The notes: generated by a model from the letters alone, not told the origin. A stretch of DNA of 64,000 nt from Phytopythium helicoides (GCA_024867545.1 JANFNE010000017.1:521001-585000); one strand, 5' to 3'; positions 20,794-31,232 are shown, counted from the first letter of the stretch. Numbers and translations are program-made.

Positions 20794-21651
20794 TTACGAC
20801 AGCGCAAGCGTGAACATGAGCAGGCACTCCATCCAACAAGACGATTGTGTCGAAAACGTACCATCATCGTCTCTCTCACGCATGCACAACAAATCGATCT
20901 GAGTGGGGACATCGACACCTGTTGGCGGCGCGTGCGCAGCCACCACGCGAGCCAGCTCGTCTTGAACAGTATCATCTGGATCGCGACTTGAATTGAGCGC
21001 CTTCACGAGGTCTCGATTCTTGAACGCCTTCCAAACGGTCATGTGAGGCGTGAACGACCGGTGGGCTGGCTCGGGAGTGATAAACCCAAGTCGGTCAAAA
21101 GCCACACGCAGGGACTCGGCAAGCTCGTAGATCCTGCTCCACGACGTCATAAATGTGCCAACAATTCAATCCCAATTCAAACCCCATCACCAACTACTCA
21201 CCACTCGACCGATGATGCGTCGAGATCCATCGACGCAAACAGCACGTCGTTCCTGCCAAAGAACCCCCACCGCGTAAACTCGAGCGCAAGCGGACCCTCT
21301 CGTCGCCTCAAAAAGCTCTCGGTCTCGCTCTCCAACAACGCCGCCGCGTCCTCGATCGCTGCGAGAAGCCCACACAAGCCGCAACCTGTTAGCACCCATT
21401 GTACCTTTCTCCCTCATCTAAAGTACCTCTCCACCTTTGTCGTCGTCGAGGCGCAGCACGCAGAGCGTCACGTGCAGCGTCCGCGAGTCCACGAGACACG
21501 GCGCGACCCCCGGCAGCTCGCGCCGCACGGCGGCCATCAGCGACTCGACCTGCGCCACCACCACCGGCGCCTGCACGCGCACGCCTACGAAGAAGTTGGG
21601 GAACGCGCGCCTGGGCTTGGCGCGCCGCCCTCGCCGTCCTCGCCCCGCCAT
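20794..21651 (-). CDS. AKAP7-type 2H phosphoesterase
   Basis: Exon 1 (21435-21651) has NFFVGVRVQAP and the first catalytic HxT motif (TLHVTLCVL). Exon 2 (21202-21358) has LEFTRWGFFGRNDVLFASM. Exon 3 (from 21133) has IYELAESL and the second motif, FTPHMTVWKAF. This order and the words PHMT(V/I)xK and GxxFxxRNDVL(F/Y)A are typical of the AKAP7/CGI-18 branch of the 2H superfamily, which hydrolyses 2',5' or cyclic phosphodiester bonds. Intron 21359-21434 (GTGGAG...CAG) and intron 21134-21201 (GTGAGT...CAG) both keep frame. A strong donor, GTACGT, at 20861 suggests one more intron and a C-terminal exon that I could not place; unspliced, the frame ends at 20794. It is head-to-head with the FAM151 gene. 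Confidence 0.75.
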
Positions 21652-21725
21652 GACGTGGTGAAATGACGCCACGCACTTGCTCCATGCTACTGGCCAATAC
21701 TTCAAGTTGGTATGTCGAGTCTATG

Positions 21726-21760
21726 ATTGGTGGAAAAGAAAAATCACGCGATTCCATTGG
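21726..21760. promoter_or_regulatory. Paired CCAAT boxes in the AKAP7/FAM151 shared promoter
   Basis: ATTGG at 21726-21730 and at 21756-21760 lie 30 bp apart, inside the 236-bp gap between divergent starts 21651 (-) and 21888 (+). A single bidirectional promoter bound by NF-Y is plausible. Confidence 0.5.
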
Positions 21761-21887
21761 TCAAAAACTGCGCCGTGCCTTTGTAACGAACGAACCGACA
21801 CGAGACGAGACATGCCCAGGAGCTCCTCGCATGGAGATTCGTCGGCGGCTCCAGTGTTCCCCACGCAGCCCCGAGCGTCCGCAGCCC

Positions 21888-22766
21888 ATGGCGCCGCTCG
21901 ACTTCCGCTGGGCCCACGCCGTCAACTCGCGCGCGCTGCTGGCGCAGACCCAACGGGAGATCGCGCAGCGCGCGGTCAACGCCGTCGAGGCCGACGTCAT
22001 CTGGAGCGCGCGCCAGCAGCGGCCGGTCATGGGCCACCCGCCGGCCGAGGACGGCGACGTCGCACTCGAGGAGTTCCTGGACGCCATGCTGGCGCTTGCC
22101 GTTGAGAATCCTCAGGAGTCGGCAGGTACCACGTGGTCGGCCCCGCTGATCGTCAAGATCGACTTCAAGAGCATGCAAGCGTTCCGAGCGTCGCGGGGGT
22201 TCATGGAGAGATTCATCCGCGCCTTCCCGTTCGCGCGAGGTGTGTTTGTCAACGCTGACATCCTCAAGGGGCCAGTGGATGCCACAGACACGGTCGCGTT
22301 CGACGCCGACGAGTTTCTGCAGATTGCGAGCGCACTCGGTCGCGTCGACGACGGAGCTCACAGCGACAAGGTTGTGCTCTCCGTCGGGTGGACAACGCGC
22401 AACGGATCGGAAGAAGAGAGGTACCGCCCGTACTCGCATGAGATGGTCGACGAAATGCTGCGAGTGCTCGAGCCGTACACGGAGTTGGCTGTTACCTTCC
22501 CGCTACGCGCGACTTGTGTGCGTGAGTCGTGGCCGGCCGTGCGCCGCCTGCTTGGCCCGAGCAACTACAGCTTTACCCTGTGGTGGGCGCTGTCTCAAAT
22601 GACGGACGACGAGCTGGAGTGGTTGTATTCCACGCTTGAGCTTGGGACGCAAGCTGGGCAGCAGTTCTTGGTGAACCGCACGTTCTACGACATTTTGGGG
22701 TTCGAGCAATTTCTCAAGCGCCGCGAGTATCTGCAATCGTTGCCGAAGACGACACTGCGGAACTAG
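21888..22766 (+). CDS. FAM151/menorin-family protein
   Basis: A single-exon protein of 292 aa from ATG 21888 (MAPLDFRWAHAVNSRALL). The order of conserved blocks matches FAM151A/B and nematode menorin (DUF2181): WAHAVNS, AVEADVIW, PVMGHPP, and IVKIDFKSMQA, followed by a VFVNADILKGP segment and LSVGWTT. The fold is thought to be related to phosphodiesterase TIM barrels (GDPD/PLC-like), with the E-D and H-P residues near the active site. The substrate is unknown. The frame is open upstream to 21663, with an alternative ATG at 21831, but the upstream residues look non-coding and 21888 lies just before the conserved domain. Confidence 0.85.
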   Translation: MAPLDFRWAHAVNSRALLAQTQREIAQRAVNAVEADVIWSARQQRPVMGHPPAEDGDVALEEFLDAMLALAVENPQESAGTTWSAPLIVKIDFKSMQAFRASRGFMERFIRAFPFARGVFVNADILKGPVDATDTVAFDADEFLQIASALGRVDDGAHSDKVVLSVGWTTRNGSEEERYRPYSHEMVDEMLRVLEPYTELAVTFPLRATCVRESWPAVRRLLGPSNYSFTLWWALSQMTDDELEWLYSTLELGTQAGQQFLVNRTFYDILGFEQFLKRREYLQSLPKTTLRN

Positions 22767-22955
22767 AAACAGCGCTTGGTGACTCCATGTGAATTGACGA
22801 TGGACGATTATTGTCGTGCTCGGTGGATACTCATTTCCGTTCGCGACAAGTGCTGGAATGTGATGTGTTTGTAAAGTATCGGGTAGCTCAGAGGGAAGAG
22901 GAGATTCTTCGAGCACTTCATTCACCAACCACGTTTGACTGTCTACGGAATGATA

Positions 22956-25019
22956 CTAGGGTACCTTGGGAGATGGCGATGGCTCGAGGGTACTCCCAGA
23001 CTGGAGCTGCCGAATGGCTCTAGTCTTTTGTTGTACGCGACGAATAGAATACTTCAATTCCGCAGAGCTAATCCACTGCAAAAGCGTGCGACTTTTCATT
23101 GGACACTTGCACATATCCCGTGCATGACGTAAGCAGGACATGCGCGTGGGCTTGCATTCGCAAACAACGCCTGAAAAGAACAGGTTATGCCGACATTGGA
23201 AGCATACTCGAACGTCGTCCACGCTCATAGACTGGTCATCCATCATAACATCTCCACTCAGCTCCAGCACGTTCTCGAGCCCTGCAGCCGCAAATTCCTT
23301 TTTGAAATGTTGCTCTTCATGAAACATGTATCGCAGTTCTCGAAGCAGCATCTCACAGTCTTCGACCGAATACTCGTCGAGGTTCTGAGTAGAGCCGAAA
23401 TGAAAGATGAAGCGGTCGTGCGAGAAGATGGAATCGCGCGCGTGCACGCGATACATCTCGATGCATTCACGACTGTACTGGATCCAATCGGGGAGCACAA
23501 AGTTGACTGCCTCGTTGCAGTTGAAACCTTCACTGAACCCGGCGTGGTACCCCTTTGGGAATGTAAGAATGATGTCACCTGGTTCTTGCACGATTGTGAA
23601 CACTTCGACGCCATTTGCCTTCAATACGGTGGGGGAGATCATGGTTGTGAGATGCAGCAGCAAATCTGGGCTTTCTCGGAACCTCTCTGGCACGTGGGAC
23701 CGAAGCGTCTCCTCAAATCGCTCGCAGGAGCTTGACGGTACGCCATACCACCGTTTCTTGGCTCCAAGATGCTGGTAGTTGACACTGTACATGTAATTGT
23801 CCTCCGTGTGCCAACAGAAGGATGCAAAAAGCATGCCACAGTAAAGCCATGGGATGTTGATGCCTTTGATCGCGGAGTGGACATGGCGCAGCAGTGATCC
23901 GTAAGCGTATGGCAGGTTATTTAAGTTCCATGCAGTGTTGCGGTAGTATTCCGGGTCGTCGAAATCAATGACTTCATCTCCTCCTATCGAAAGTAAACGC
24001 GTCAAGTTTTGTGGGTGGAGGGTAGCAAAGCGCAACAACACAAACCTTTCGGGAGAGTCAGGAAAGGGTTTTCAGCGCGCGGGAAGCCGCTCCCCACCAC
24101 CTGAAATGTCGAGGTCATTGGCATACTCCACCTGAGCATGCGCGATCACCACATTATGTCCATGATCACCTGGGGAGTGAACTCCTCAAGACTCCGCACC
24201 TCGACGTCCGGCATGCCGGTTTCCACGATCCGCCAGTATTCCTCCTCGATTTGCTGCGACGTGACCGTGTTCGGGTCCATGCCTCTCGAGAGCAGCCATT
24301 TCCGACGAAAGGCGTCTGCACTCGCCTGGAAGGACCGGAACGTGTGCTCCCGACCGTCTCCGTAATCTCTGCCCTGCTGGAGCTCATGGATGCGCTGCAA
24401 GCGTGTGTCGAACCTCACGTTCGGGTCGTCGAGGTCGATCGCAAACGTCGGTCTCCATCCATTGGGAGGTACAATTTTGCACACTCCCGTCTTCTCCGCC
24501 TCGTGGCGAATGCTGCACCAACCACCAACCACCAAGTGTCAATCCTCCCTCCTCTCGGTTCGCTCCAGAGCCCGTCGAGCTCCTCAAACGCCCAGCTCCA
24601 TGGGCCGTCCACAAGCAGCAGCAGCTCTACCTGGCAATGTACTTGATGGGGTTCGCAAACTCCTCCTTGGTCGGATAGAACACGCGAGCCAGAGGCACCT
24701 GCACCGTCTTGGCGAGCTTGGTCTCCACGAGCGATCTGGCGAGTGCCAACTTCAACATCTTGCCCTCGCGACTCCTGCCGGACGGGACCGGTTCGTCCTC
24801 GAGCTGAACCGCGGGCCGCTTCTTCACGGGCCGACGGCTGCGCCGGCCCGGGCTCGAGCCGGGCCGGACCGCCGTCGTCACGTCGTCGCTTTGAGGCAAG
24901 CCCGTCGAGGGAAAAGCTGCGAATGCGGAATTGGCGGCTGGGGCTCTGGGCTGCGGCGACTGGCGAGCGGCCGCAGCGCGCGGGAGCAGCGAGGCGCCGC
25001 GGGGCTGCGCGGTCTGCAT
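22956..25019 (-). CDS. KDM5/JARID1-like JmjN-JmjC-C5HC2 histone demethylase
   Basis: Exons are 24631-25019, 24200-24512, 24046-24131 and 22956-23983. JmjN comes first (PLARVFYPTKEEFANPIKYI continuing across the first intron into IRHEAEKTGVCKIVPP). JmjC follows (NNLPYAYGSLLRHV, INIPWLYCGMLFASFCWHTE, FPKGYHAGFSEGFNCNEAVN), with the Fe ligands His and Glu in WHTE and His in GYHAGF, then a C5HC2 zinc finger (CFQCRHNLFFSGVVC ... CLRHARDMCKC). This order and the similarity to PLU-1/JARID1 indicate an H3K4-type demethylase. No ARID or PHD is encoded between JmjN and JmjC. Exon lengths sum to one nucleotide too many; the surplus lies in a GGGG run near 24090, where three Gs would read SGGGSGFPRAENPF. 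Corrected length is about 604 aa. The start at 25019 is uncertain. Confidence 0.88.
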
Positions 25020-25877
25020 GGAGCGCGAAAACGAGTCGGCCGAGCGGATTTTGCTCTGCGCCTGAGTATGCCGCGGGCTAGCGCCTTTTTTCCGCTTTTG
25101 GCTTGGAGAGGGAAAAAAGCTGTGAGGCGACTTCTTTTTCCTGTGTTTCGCGTCCCCTCTCGCATCCGATCGGTCCGAGGCGAGATCTCTTTTGACGGGG
25201 TTTTGAATATAGAGTGGTTTGTATATCCCCAGTATTGCGCTAGTCGCCACTGCTGTAGGTTTTTTAAAGTATTACGAGGTTTTTCAAAAGTAACCCATAA
25301 CATTTTCTTTTTGTTGTTGTTGAAAAAAACGGAGACGACAAGAACGCGGAAGCGACGGCAAGCGGCGGCAGCAACAGCATCAGCATCAGCACAATGGCCA
25401 TGACGGGAGCGCTGCACTCAAGCCAGCTCGGGCTAAAAATGGGCGTCGACACAGCCATCGACGGTATCTTTTTGCTGGCCTCCCCGGTTTCACTTGGCGT
25501 TTGTATGCCGAACCGGACGTAAAAATAGCCAAGTGGCTTCAACTTGCGAGTCTCTTTTGCAGCCAATCATGTGCTTTGGAGTCTATTTTAGCCAATGATA
25601 GCAATGAAAGCCACTGTATTTGGGCCAATCGCCGCGAAATCGTCCAAGCGCTTTCGATCTTTTCCGTCGAAGATATAACGTTCCGAGCCATACTTTATCC
25701 AAGTGCTTTCCATTGATAGATTGGGCAGTTGGGGCCTCCCCGAAAAAGCTGCTGCTCCATTGATCGCCATCGAGGCCACTCACACCTGCAGTTAGTTTGG
25801 CTCGGGCATCCTCTCGCGCACGTTGGCGTGTCGAGCGGTAACGGGCAGGCAGCAGTTGGATTCGAGAGCCCCGAGCA
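25020..25877. promoter_or_regulatory. Divergent KDM5-like / MYB intergenic region
   Basis: About 860 bp lie between divergent genes. Three CCAAT boxes (25563-25567, 25592-25596, 25625-25629) cluster within 67 bp, about 250-315 bp upstream of the MYB start. The side near the KDM5-like gene is A/T-rich with T runs. No credible coding frame is seen. Confidence 0.45.
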
Positions 25878-26937
25878 ATGGACGGCAGCGACGTGCAGGC
25901 GGCTGGTTGCAGACTGCTGGAAGTGGCTACACAGCTGCAGCAGGCGCCGCAAAAGCAGATGCAGCGGCGAGAGCGCAAGCCCGTGTGCAAGTGGACCGAG
26001 AAGGAGGACTCGATGATGCTCAAGTTGGTGCAAAAGTACGGCACGCGCCACTGGACCATCATCGGCACCAAGCTGCCCGGCAGGAACGGCAAGCAGTGCC
26101 GCGAGCGGTTCGTGCGCTTTCAACGGTTGCATCTGGTGAGGCTTTACGCTGACGTGACTGCAATGCAATAGGTGGCACAACCAGCTGGACCCAGCCATCC
26201 GTAAGGAGCCATGGACGGCCGAGGAGGAGCACATCCTTCGCGAGTCCCACGAAAGGTTCGGCAACAAGTGGGCCGAGATCGCCAAGATGCTGCCAGGGCG
26301 AACGGACAATGCCATCAAGAACCACTGGAACTCGAGCAAGCGGCGACTCAAGCGCTGCGGCAGTCCGCGCCCACCGTCCAGCCACAAGAAGCGTCGCGGG
26401 AAGGATGCTGCAGCAGAGGCAACGGAAGTGCGTGCGGCCTCTCCGACCGAGTCCGAGGACGCGCTTCCTGCGGACACCTTTTCGTCTTCGGATTCAACGT
26501 TAGCCCCGCATCGGTGTTGCTGCAAGTCGCGCAGCCGCCCGCACCCCAGCAGTCGTCCCCCTCGCCGTCGGTTATGGTCCATGCAGTGCATATCGGGAAT
26601 GGCAGCGCGCTGTACTGGTCACCTTCCGACTCGCACCAAGTTGCCAGCCCACCGGAACGAGGTCAGAGCACTCGACTGTGCGCGTCGGTCGCGCCATCGT
26701 GGGCAGCAGCAGCCATGAGCTTCCGCCAGTCGTCAAGTAGTAGCAGCAGCATCGAACCGTCGGTCGCCAAACTCACACCGGATTTGTCGATTGTCGTGGA
26801 CTGGCAAGCCTTTCAGCGAGTCTGCAGGCAAGCGGCTGGAGCCGAAGGACAAGTTGGCAAGTGCGATGGAGCGGGACCCGCGGCTGCAACTGCTGGCGGA
26901 CGCAGCGCTGCTGCAGTCGTTCTGCCGCGCTTCCTGA
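25878..26937 (+). CDS. R2R3-type MYB transcription factor, frame-broken 3' half
   Basis: ATG 25878 ([10 protein letters not shown]) leads to two MYB repeats: [18 protein letters not shown] ... [16 protein letters not shown], then after an intron [19 protein letters not shown] ... [20 protein letters not shown] and KNHWNS. The helix words [14 protein letters not shown] and [13 protein letters not shown] are those of c-Myb-like DNA-binding domains. The intron runs from about 26111 (GTTCGT donor) to 26170 (CAATAG). Downstream, the Ser/Pro/Gln-rich region changes frame near 26490-26505 (after SSSDSTL, resuming as [16 protein letters not shown]) and near 26800. The C-terminal reading [20 protein letters not shown] ends at TGA 26935-26937. 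The DNA-binding part is firm; the tail is a reconstruction. Confidence 0.85.
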
Positions 26938-27261
26938 GGCCATTTTTGCTGCTGCTCGATCGATCACCTATATCTAACAGTAACACTGGCATGTCCACAT
27001 GGAGACAATGGCTTGAACAACTCTCTCGCTGGTTGCCATGCCATCGCGCTCGATTCCAACAGTGAAGTTAGCGATCCACATCACCGCGGGGGCACAACTC
27101 CACAAAGACACGCGGGGGTGATCATGTGCTCACTTCACTATACAGCATACAAACCGCAAGTGTTTTTCCTCTCTCACCCCGCACCGCCACAAAACGCCGG
27201 CCGGCCGCCCCCCTCCACTTCCGGAATCGCCCCGCTCGCCTCCCGTCGACCCGCAGCCACG
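26938..27261. promoter_or_regulatory. Intergenic region upstream of the COX7C-like gene
   Basis: 324 bp separate the MYB tail from the next ATG. A TCAYTYY match within GCTCACTTC (27128-27136) resembles the oomycete initiator, but no flanking FPR (CAWTTTNYY) element follows and it is 126 bp from the ATG. A pyrimidine-rich stretch precedes the coding region. Confidence 0.3.
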
Positions 27262-27498
27262 ATGCTCGCCGCCGCCCTGAAGCAGACCGCGTCCAAGATG
27301 ACGGCGGGCAAGCGCGCCATCTCGAGCTCGGCCAAGCGCCTGGGCGAGGACCACCACCACGAGCACCTGCTGTTCGAGGGCGAGTTCTCCAAGAAGTGGG
27401 TGGGCGGCCTCACGGCCTTCGTCATCGTGGGCGGCATCGCCGTGCCCATAATCGCGCTCAAGCTCCAGAACTGGAAGCACGGCTTCCCGCAGCAGTAA
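27262..27498 (+). CDS. Small mitochondrial inner-membrane protein, COX7C-like
   Basis: A 78-residue protein. The first 30 residues are rich in Ala, Lys, Arg and Ser without acidic residues (MLAAALKQTASKMTAGKRAI), as in a mitochondrial presequence. A His-rich patch (EDHHHEH), FEGEFSKKW, and one membrane span (VGGLTAFVIVGGIAVPIIAL) follow, ending in a short basic tail with KLQNWKHGF. The arrangement presequence, KKW, one span, short tail is that of cytochrome c oxidase subunit VIIc (COX7C), which fits in length, but the sequence match is weak and another small respiratory subunit is possible. The frame is open further upstream; 27262 is chosen because the presequence starts there. Confidence 0.6.
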   Translation: MLAAALKQTASKMTAGKRAISSSAKRLGEDHHHEHLLFEGEFSKKWVGGLTAFVIVGGIAVPIIALKLQNWKHGFPQQ

Positions 27499-28013
27499 GG
27501 CGCGCGCGTCGCCATCTATTGACCGAGCGGCGCGGCGCAGCGCGCTCCAGCGGACCGCCGACGGACCGGAAACGCGTTCCGGCGGGGGGTTTGAGCGCTG
27601 CTAGGCGGCGCCAGGCGCCAGGCGATCGCTCACCGACGCGGCGGACGCTGGATGCGCGCGCTTCGTAAGCCGCAGAGAAAACAGGAAACGAAAATTGAGA
27701 AAAAAGTAATGGTCAAGTTATTGCTACGGACCCCTCCCGCACTGCGTCATTTCGGGAACGTGAAGCAGGTTGCAGGTGGCGTCGAGGCGGACGATAGCTT
27801 GGCTTTCGTGCCCTGTTCCATCAATGCGAGCTGGATAGGCTGTCGTCAATACAGCGACCACCAGCAGAGAAACGCAGTGCGCGTTTCTGCGGCACGACGA
27901 CGACAAGGGTGGGCAAGCAGTTCAAGCGGTCTTTTCATTGCAGCAATTCGAGGAGCAAATGGGGCGGCGCCATGCATCATCTACTCGGCGGCGTGTCAAA
28001 GAGCACCTGCCGA
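27499..28013. other. Convergent 3' region with a hairpin
   Basis: 515 bp lie between two genes ending toward each other, so this holds two 3' UTRs. A perfect 6-bp inverted repeat, CCGGAA/TTCCGG with a 5-nt loop (27566-27582), sits 68 bp after the COX7C-like stop, followed by a direct repeat of GCGCCAG near 27610. No gene is supported here. Confidence 0.4.
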
Positions 28014-29064
28014 CTAGAGCTCGGCCTTGGCATCGCCCTCCTCGGTCGCGTACAGGTGCTTGAAGAAGTCCATCTTCTCGACGTGGTCCGTCTTGATGGT
28101 CTCACCCCCGGGCTTCCAGTTCGCGGGGCACACCTCATGAGGGTGCGCGGCCGAGTACTGGAACGCCTTGAGGATGCGCATGGTCTCGTCGACGCTGCGG
28201 CCCACAGCGTCATCGTTGATCTGAATTGAGCGGATCGTGCCTTCGGGGTCGATGATGAACAACCCGCGCAGCGCAGCGCCGTACATCTCGTCGTCCTCGT
28301 CCGTCACGAGCACGCCGTAGTCTTCCGAGATGCGCTTGCTGATGTCCGCCACGAGAGGGATGTTCATCTTGCCGAGCCCACCCTCACTTCGCGGCGTCTT
28401 GACCCACGCCAGGTGTGTGTGGTGCGAGTCCGTTGAGATGGCCACGACCTCGGCGTTGATGCTCCGGAACAGATCGGCGCTGTCGCTGAAGCTCACGATC
28501 TCGGTCGGGCACACGAACGTAAAGTCGAACGGGTAGAAGAATAGGATCAGCCACTTGCCTGCATGCACGACAGTCGAGGTTAGCCACCACAGTGCTGCAA
28601 TCTTGTGGCGCGGTCACTTCTCCTCCACGCACCCTTGTAGTCGCTGAGCGAGATCTTCTCGAACTTCTCGTCAATGACCGCGTTCACGTTGTTGAAGTCC
28701 GGCGCCGGCTTGCGCGGTGTCACCTGTCATGGCAGCGCCGCACATCGTTAGCGAGCTCCATCATTCAACTCTTCCTCTCGTATGTCCCTTGCCTTGAACG
28801 AGGACGCCGAGTAGCGGTTTTTCTTCTGGTACCCGAGCTGCTCCAGCAGCGCGTCCGTCACGTGCGGGAACTGCACCTCGACGCTGCTGCTGCTGCTAGT
28901 CAGCCGTGACCAGCGATGACCACCACCACCTTATTCGTCAGTCGCGGAGCTCCTCGCCACCTACGGTACGAACAGCACCTCTTCTTGGCCGCCGCGTTCG
29001 TCGCCGCCAGCAGCGCCAGCGCCAGCAGCGCGACTAGCTGAAGCAAATGCCATACGCGGACCAT
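28014..29064 (-). CDS. Secretory-pathway 2-Cys peroxiredoxin
   Basis: A typical 2-Cys peroxiredoxin (AhpC/TSA family) that reduces peroxides. Exons are 28979-29064, 28793-28883, 28633-28723 and 28014-28558, joining in frame to 270 aa. Exon 1 encodes a signal peptide ([20 protein letters not shown], then ATNAAA). Peroxidatic Cys106 is in [10 protein letters not shown] and resolving Cys233 in [17 protein letters not shown] is present, as in peroxide-sensitive eukaryotic enzymes. The intron between exons 2 and 3 (28724-28792) is GC-AG (AAG/GCAAGG ... GACAG); the other introns are 28559-28632 (GTGCGT) and 28884-28978 (GTGCTG). The C-terminus is KAEL, close to but not a canonical KDEL signal. Secretion or ER residence, like mammalian PRDX4, is inferred. 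It is head-to-head with a serine hydrolase gene. Confidence 0.92.
28724..28792 (-). other. GC-AG intron in the peroxiredoxin gene
   Basis: The donor reads AAG/GCAAGG, the textbook GC-type 5' splice site, and the acceptor is ATGACAG. Only this 69-bp removal joins SASSFK to [13 protein letters not shown], the conserved peroxiredoxin N-terminus, in frame. No GT donor nearby does so. Confidence 0.8.
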
Positions 29065-29237
29065 CGCTGCGACGCCAATCGACCTGCGCGGTCACCGGGA
29101 AAGCGTCGACTGCCGTGCTTCGTGGCAAGCTCCCAATTTCAACTTGGTGTTCATTCGGTGGCGGGAGCTGTGCCTTGTCAACGTGTGTGGCTCTAGTCTC
29201 CATCCCAGCACTGGTGACGCACTTGACGACGGCGGCC

Positions 29238-30149
29238 ATGGACAAGTTGCGCGTGCTGTGCCTGCACGGCTACCGGCAGAACGGAGACAAGCTGCGCGGG
29301 CGCATGGCGGCGTTGCGCCGCGCGTTCAAGAGCAGCGTCGAGTTTGGTGCGTGTCGCTCCTCCAGGCGGCCTGTGAGCGTGGCAATTCAGGTCTGAAGAC
29401 GCGGTGGGGAATCGTGTGCGTGCAGTGTTCCTGGACGCGCCGATCGTGGTGCCGTACGAGCCGACGGCAGAGGAGCACGCGAGCAAGTAGGTTCCAACGA
29501 GTTACAGACTGGAGAAGGTCTGCTGCCTCAATGGAGAGCTGACGGATCGAGTTCCAGGGAGCCGCCTGCGGACGAGGACGTACGGCAGTTCGCGTGGTGG
29601 AACGGCCATCACGACGAGCAGACCGGCGAGTGGACATTCTCGCTCGTGGATGAGGCTGTCGAGTTCCTGGCTGAGTTTGTCCTCAAGGAAGGGCCGTTCG
29701 ATGGCGTCTTTGGCTTCAGCCAGGGCGGCATGACGGCGTCGATGCTACTGCAGCGCCAGCGTACGTTTGGCTCTGGATGTTGTTAAGACCATCGGGTGCT
29801 GACAAGTCTGGTGTGTTTAGTGGAGAAGCCGTCCGAGACGCCTTTCACCTTCAAGTTCGGTATCTTTGTTGCTGCCGCGACCTGCGCCGACCCAAAGTAC
29901 GCGAGCTCGCAAAAGGTGAATCTCCCGTCGGTGCACGTCATCGGCGAGACGGACGCGGTCGTGACCATGGACCGGAGCAAGGCGCTGCTGGATCTATACG
30001 AGAACCCAACTGTGTACTACCACTCTGGCGGTCATTACATCCCGACCAACAAGGAGGCCAAGGACGTGCTCCGCGACTTCATCAAGAAGCTCCAGAGGCG
30101 GGTGGGCAGCTCAAGCAGTAATGCGCTCGAAGCCCACAAGCAGGGCTGA
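29238..30149 (+). CDS. FSH1/OVCA2-type serine hydrolase, copy A
   Basis: A small alpha/beta hydrolase of the FSH family (yeast Fsh1, human OVCA2), predicted esterase of unknown physiological substrate. Four exons, 29238-29346, 29426-29486, 29558-29760 and 29821-30149, join in frame to 233 aa; introns are 60-79 bp with donors GTGCGT, GTAGGT and GTACGT. Family signatures are the start LRVLCLHGYRQNGDKLRGR, the nucleophile elbow FGFSQGGM, the acid in VHVIGETDAVV, and the catalytic His in GGHYIPTNKE. It is followed 334 bp later, on the same strand, by a close paralogue lacking the second intron. Confidence 0.92.
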
Positions 30150-30483
30150 CTTGGTTACGATCGCCCTCTTTCAGCTAGAAGTTGTAAATCTGAAATGATG
30201 CTTTCTGCTGCGTTTTCTGCTTGGTGCGGTGTCCATCTCGTTTGGAGAGTGTCATGTATGATGAAGGTGGTGCTGGAAGCAGCTTGCTGCGGATAGATTG
30301 CGTCTGAAGGCGAGAGAAACGCAAGCTCAGCGTCTATGCAATGTGCGATTTGCTGCTGAGAAAAACATGGCTGGCTGCCACCAGCTTGGTGGTGTCTGTG
30401 CCGGTAAGCGCTGAGAGCACCAACAGTGTGAAATCTACCTCGACTGAAGACACGCCGAGCGAACAGTAGCAGTCTCAGCAGCG
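30150..30483. other. Spacer between the tandem serine hydrolases
   Basis: 334 bp holding the 3' end of copy A and the promoter of copy B. I see no gene, repeat or clear box. Confidence 0.5.
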
Positions 30484-31232
30484 ATGGACAAGTACCGAGT
30501 GCTGTGTCTCCATGGCTACCGCCAGAACGCCGACGCTCTGCGCGGACGAATGTCGGCGCTGCGCCGAGCACTCAAAAGCAACATGGAATTTGGTATGACA
30601 CTTCGTTCGCAAGAGGGTCATGCTGCACAGTTTGCGCTGACGATTCGTTCGTGGCTATGCAGTCTATTTGGACGCGCCAATCGAGGTGCCAAGTGAGCAG
30701 ATGGAGGGCGGCGAACGTCTGCTAGCGTGGTGGAACTACGACGATGAAACTGCGACGCACGCATACTGGGAGGCCGCATCCTCGATCCAGTACATCGCGG
30801 ACTTTGTGCGCAAGGAGGGACCCTTTGATGGTATCTTTGGCTTTAGCCAGGGCGGCATGATTGCCTCCATGGTTCTCCAGCAGCAGCGTACGTTTCAATG
30901 ATGGGCTCCAATACACTTGGTCACTGCTAACGAGCGCTGGTGCAGTCGGGAAGCCTGTCGATACTCCCTTCGCCTTCAAGTTCGGCATCTTCTTCGCTGC
31001 TGCACCATGCTCGAACCCGGAGTACGCTAGTACGCAGTGTGTCACGCTTCCGTCTGTGCATGTCATCGGCGAGACCGATGCAGTGGTGAGCAAGGACCGC
31101 GGAGAGGCTCTGCTCGAGCTGTATGAGAACCCCACCGTCTACCTTCACCCTGGCGGGCACTACATCCCAACCAACAAGGAAGTCAAAGACGTGCTGCGCG
31201 ACTTCGTCAAGACGCTGCAGGCGAGCAACTAG
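30484..31232 (+). CDS. FSH1/OVCA2-type serine hydrolase, copy B
   Basis: A tandem paralogue of the preceding gene. Three exons, 30484-30592, 30663-30887 and 30946-31232, give 206 aa. The blocks are the same: YRVLCLHGYRQNADALRGR, FGFSQGGM (Ser), VHVIGETDAVV (Asp), GGHYIPTNKE (His). Introns 1 and 2 sit at exactly the positions and phases of introns 1 and 3 of copy A, but there is no equivalent of copy A's intron 2; the segment VYLDAPIEVPSEQ ... LLAWWNYDDE is continuous. Copy B also lacks the C-terminal Ser/Asn/His tail of copy A. Confidence 0.93.
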
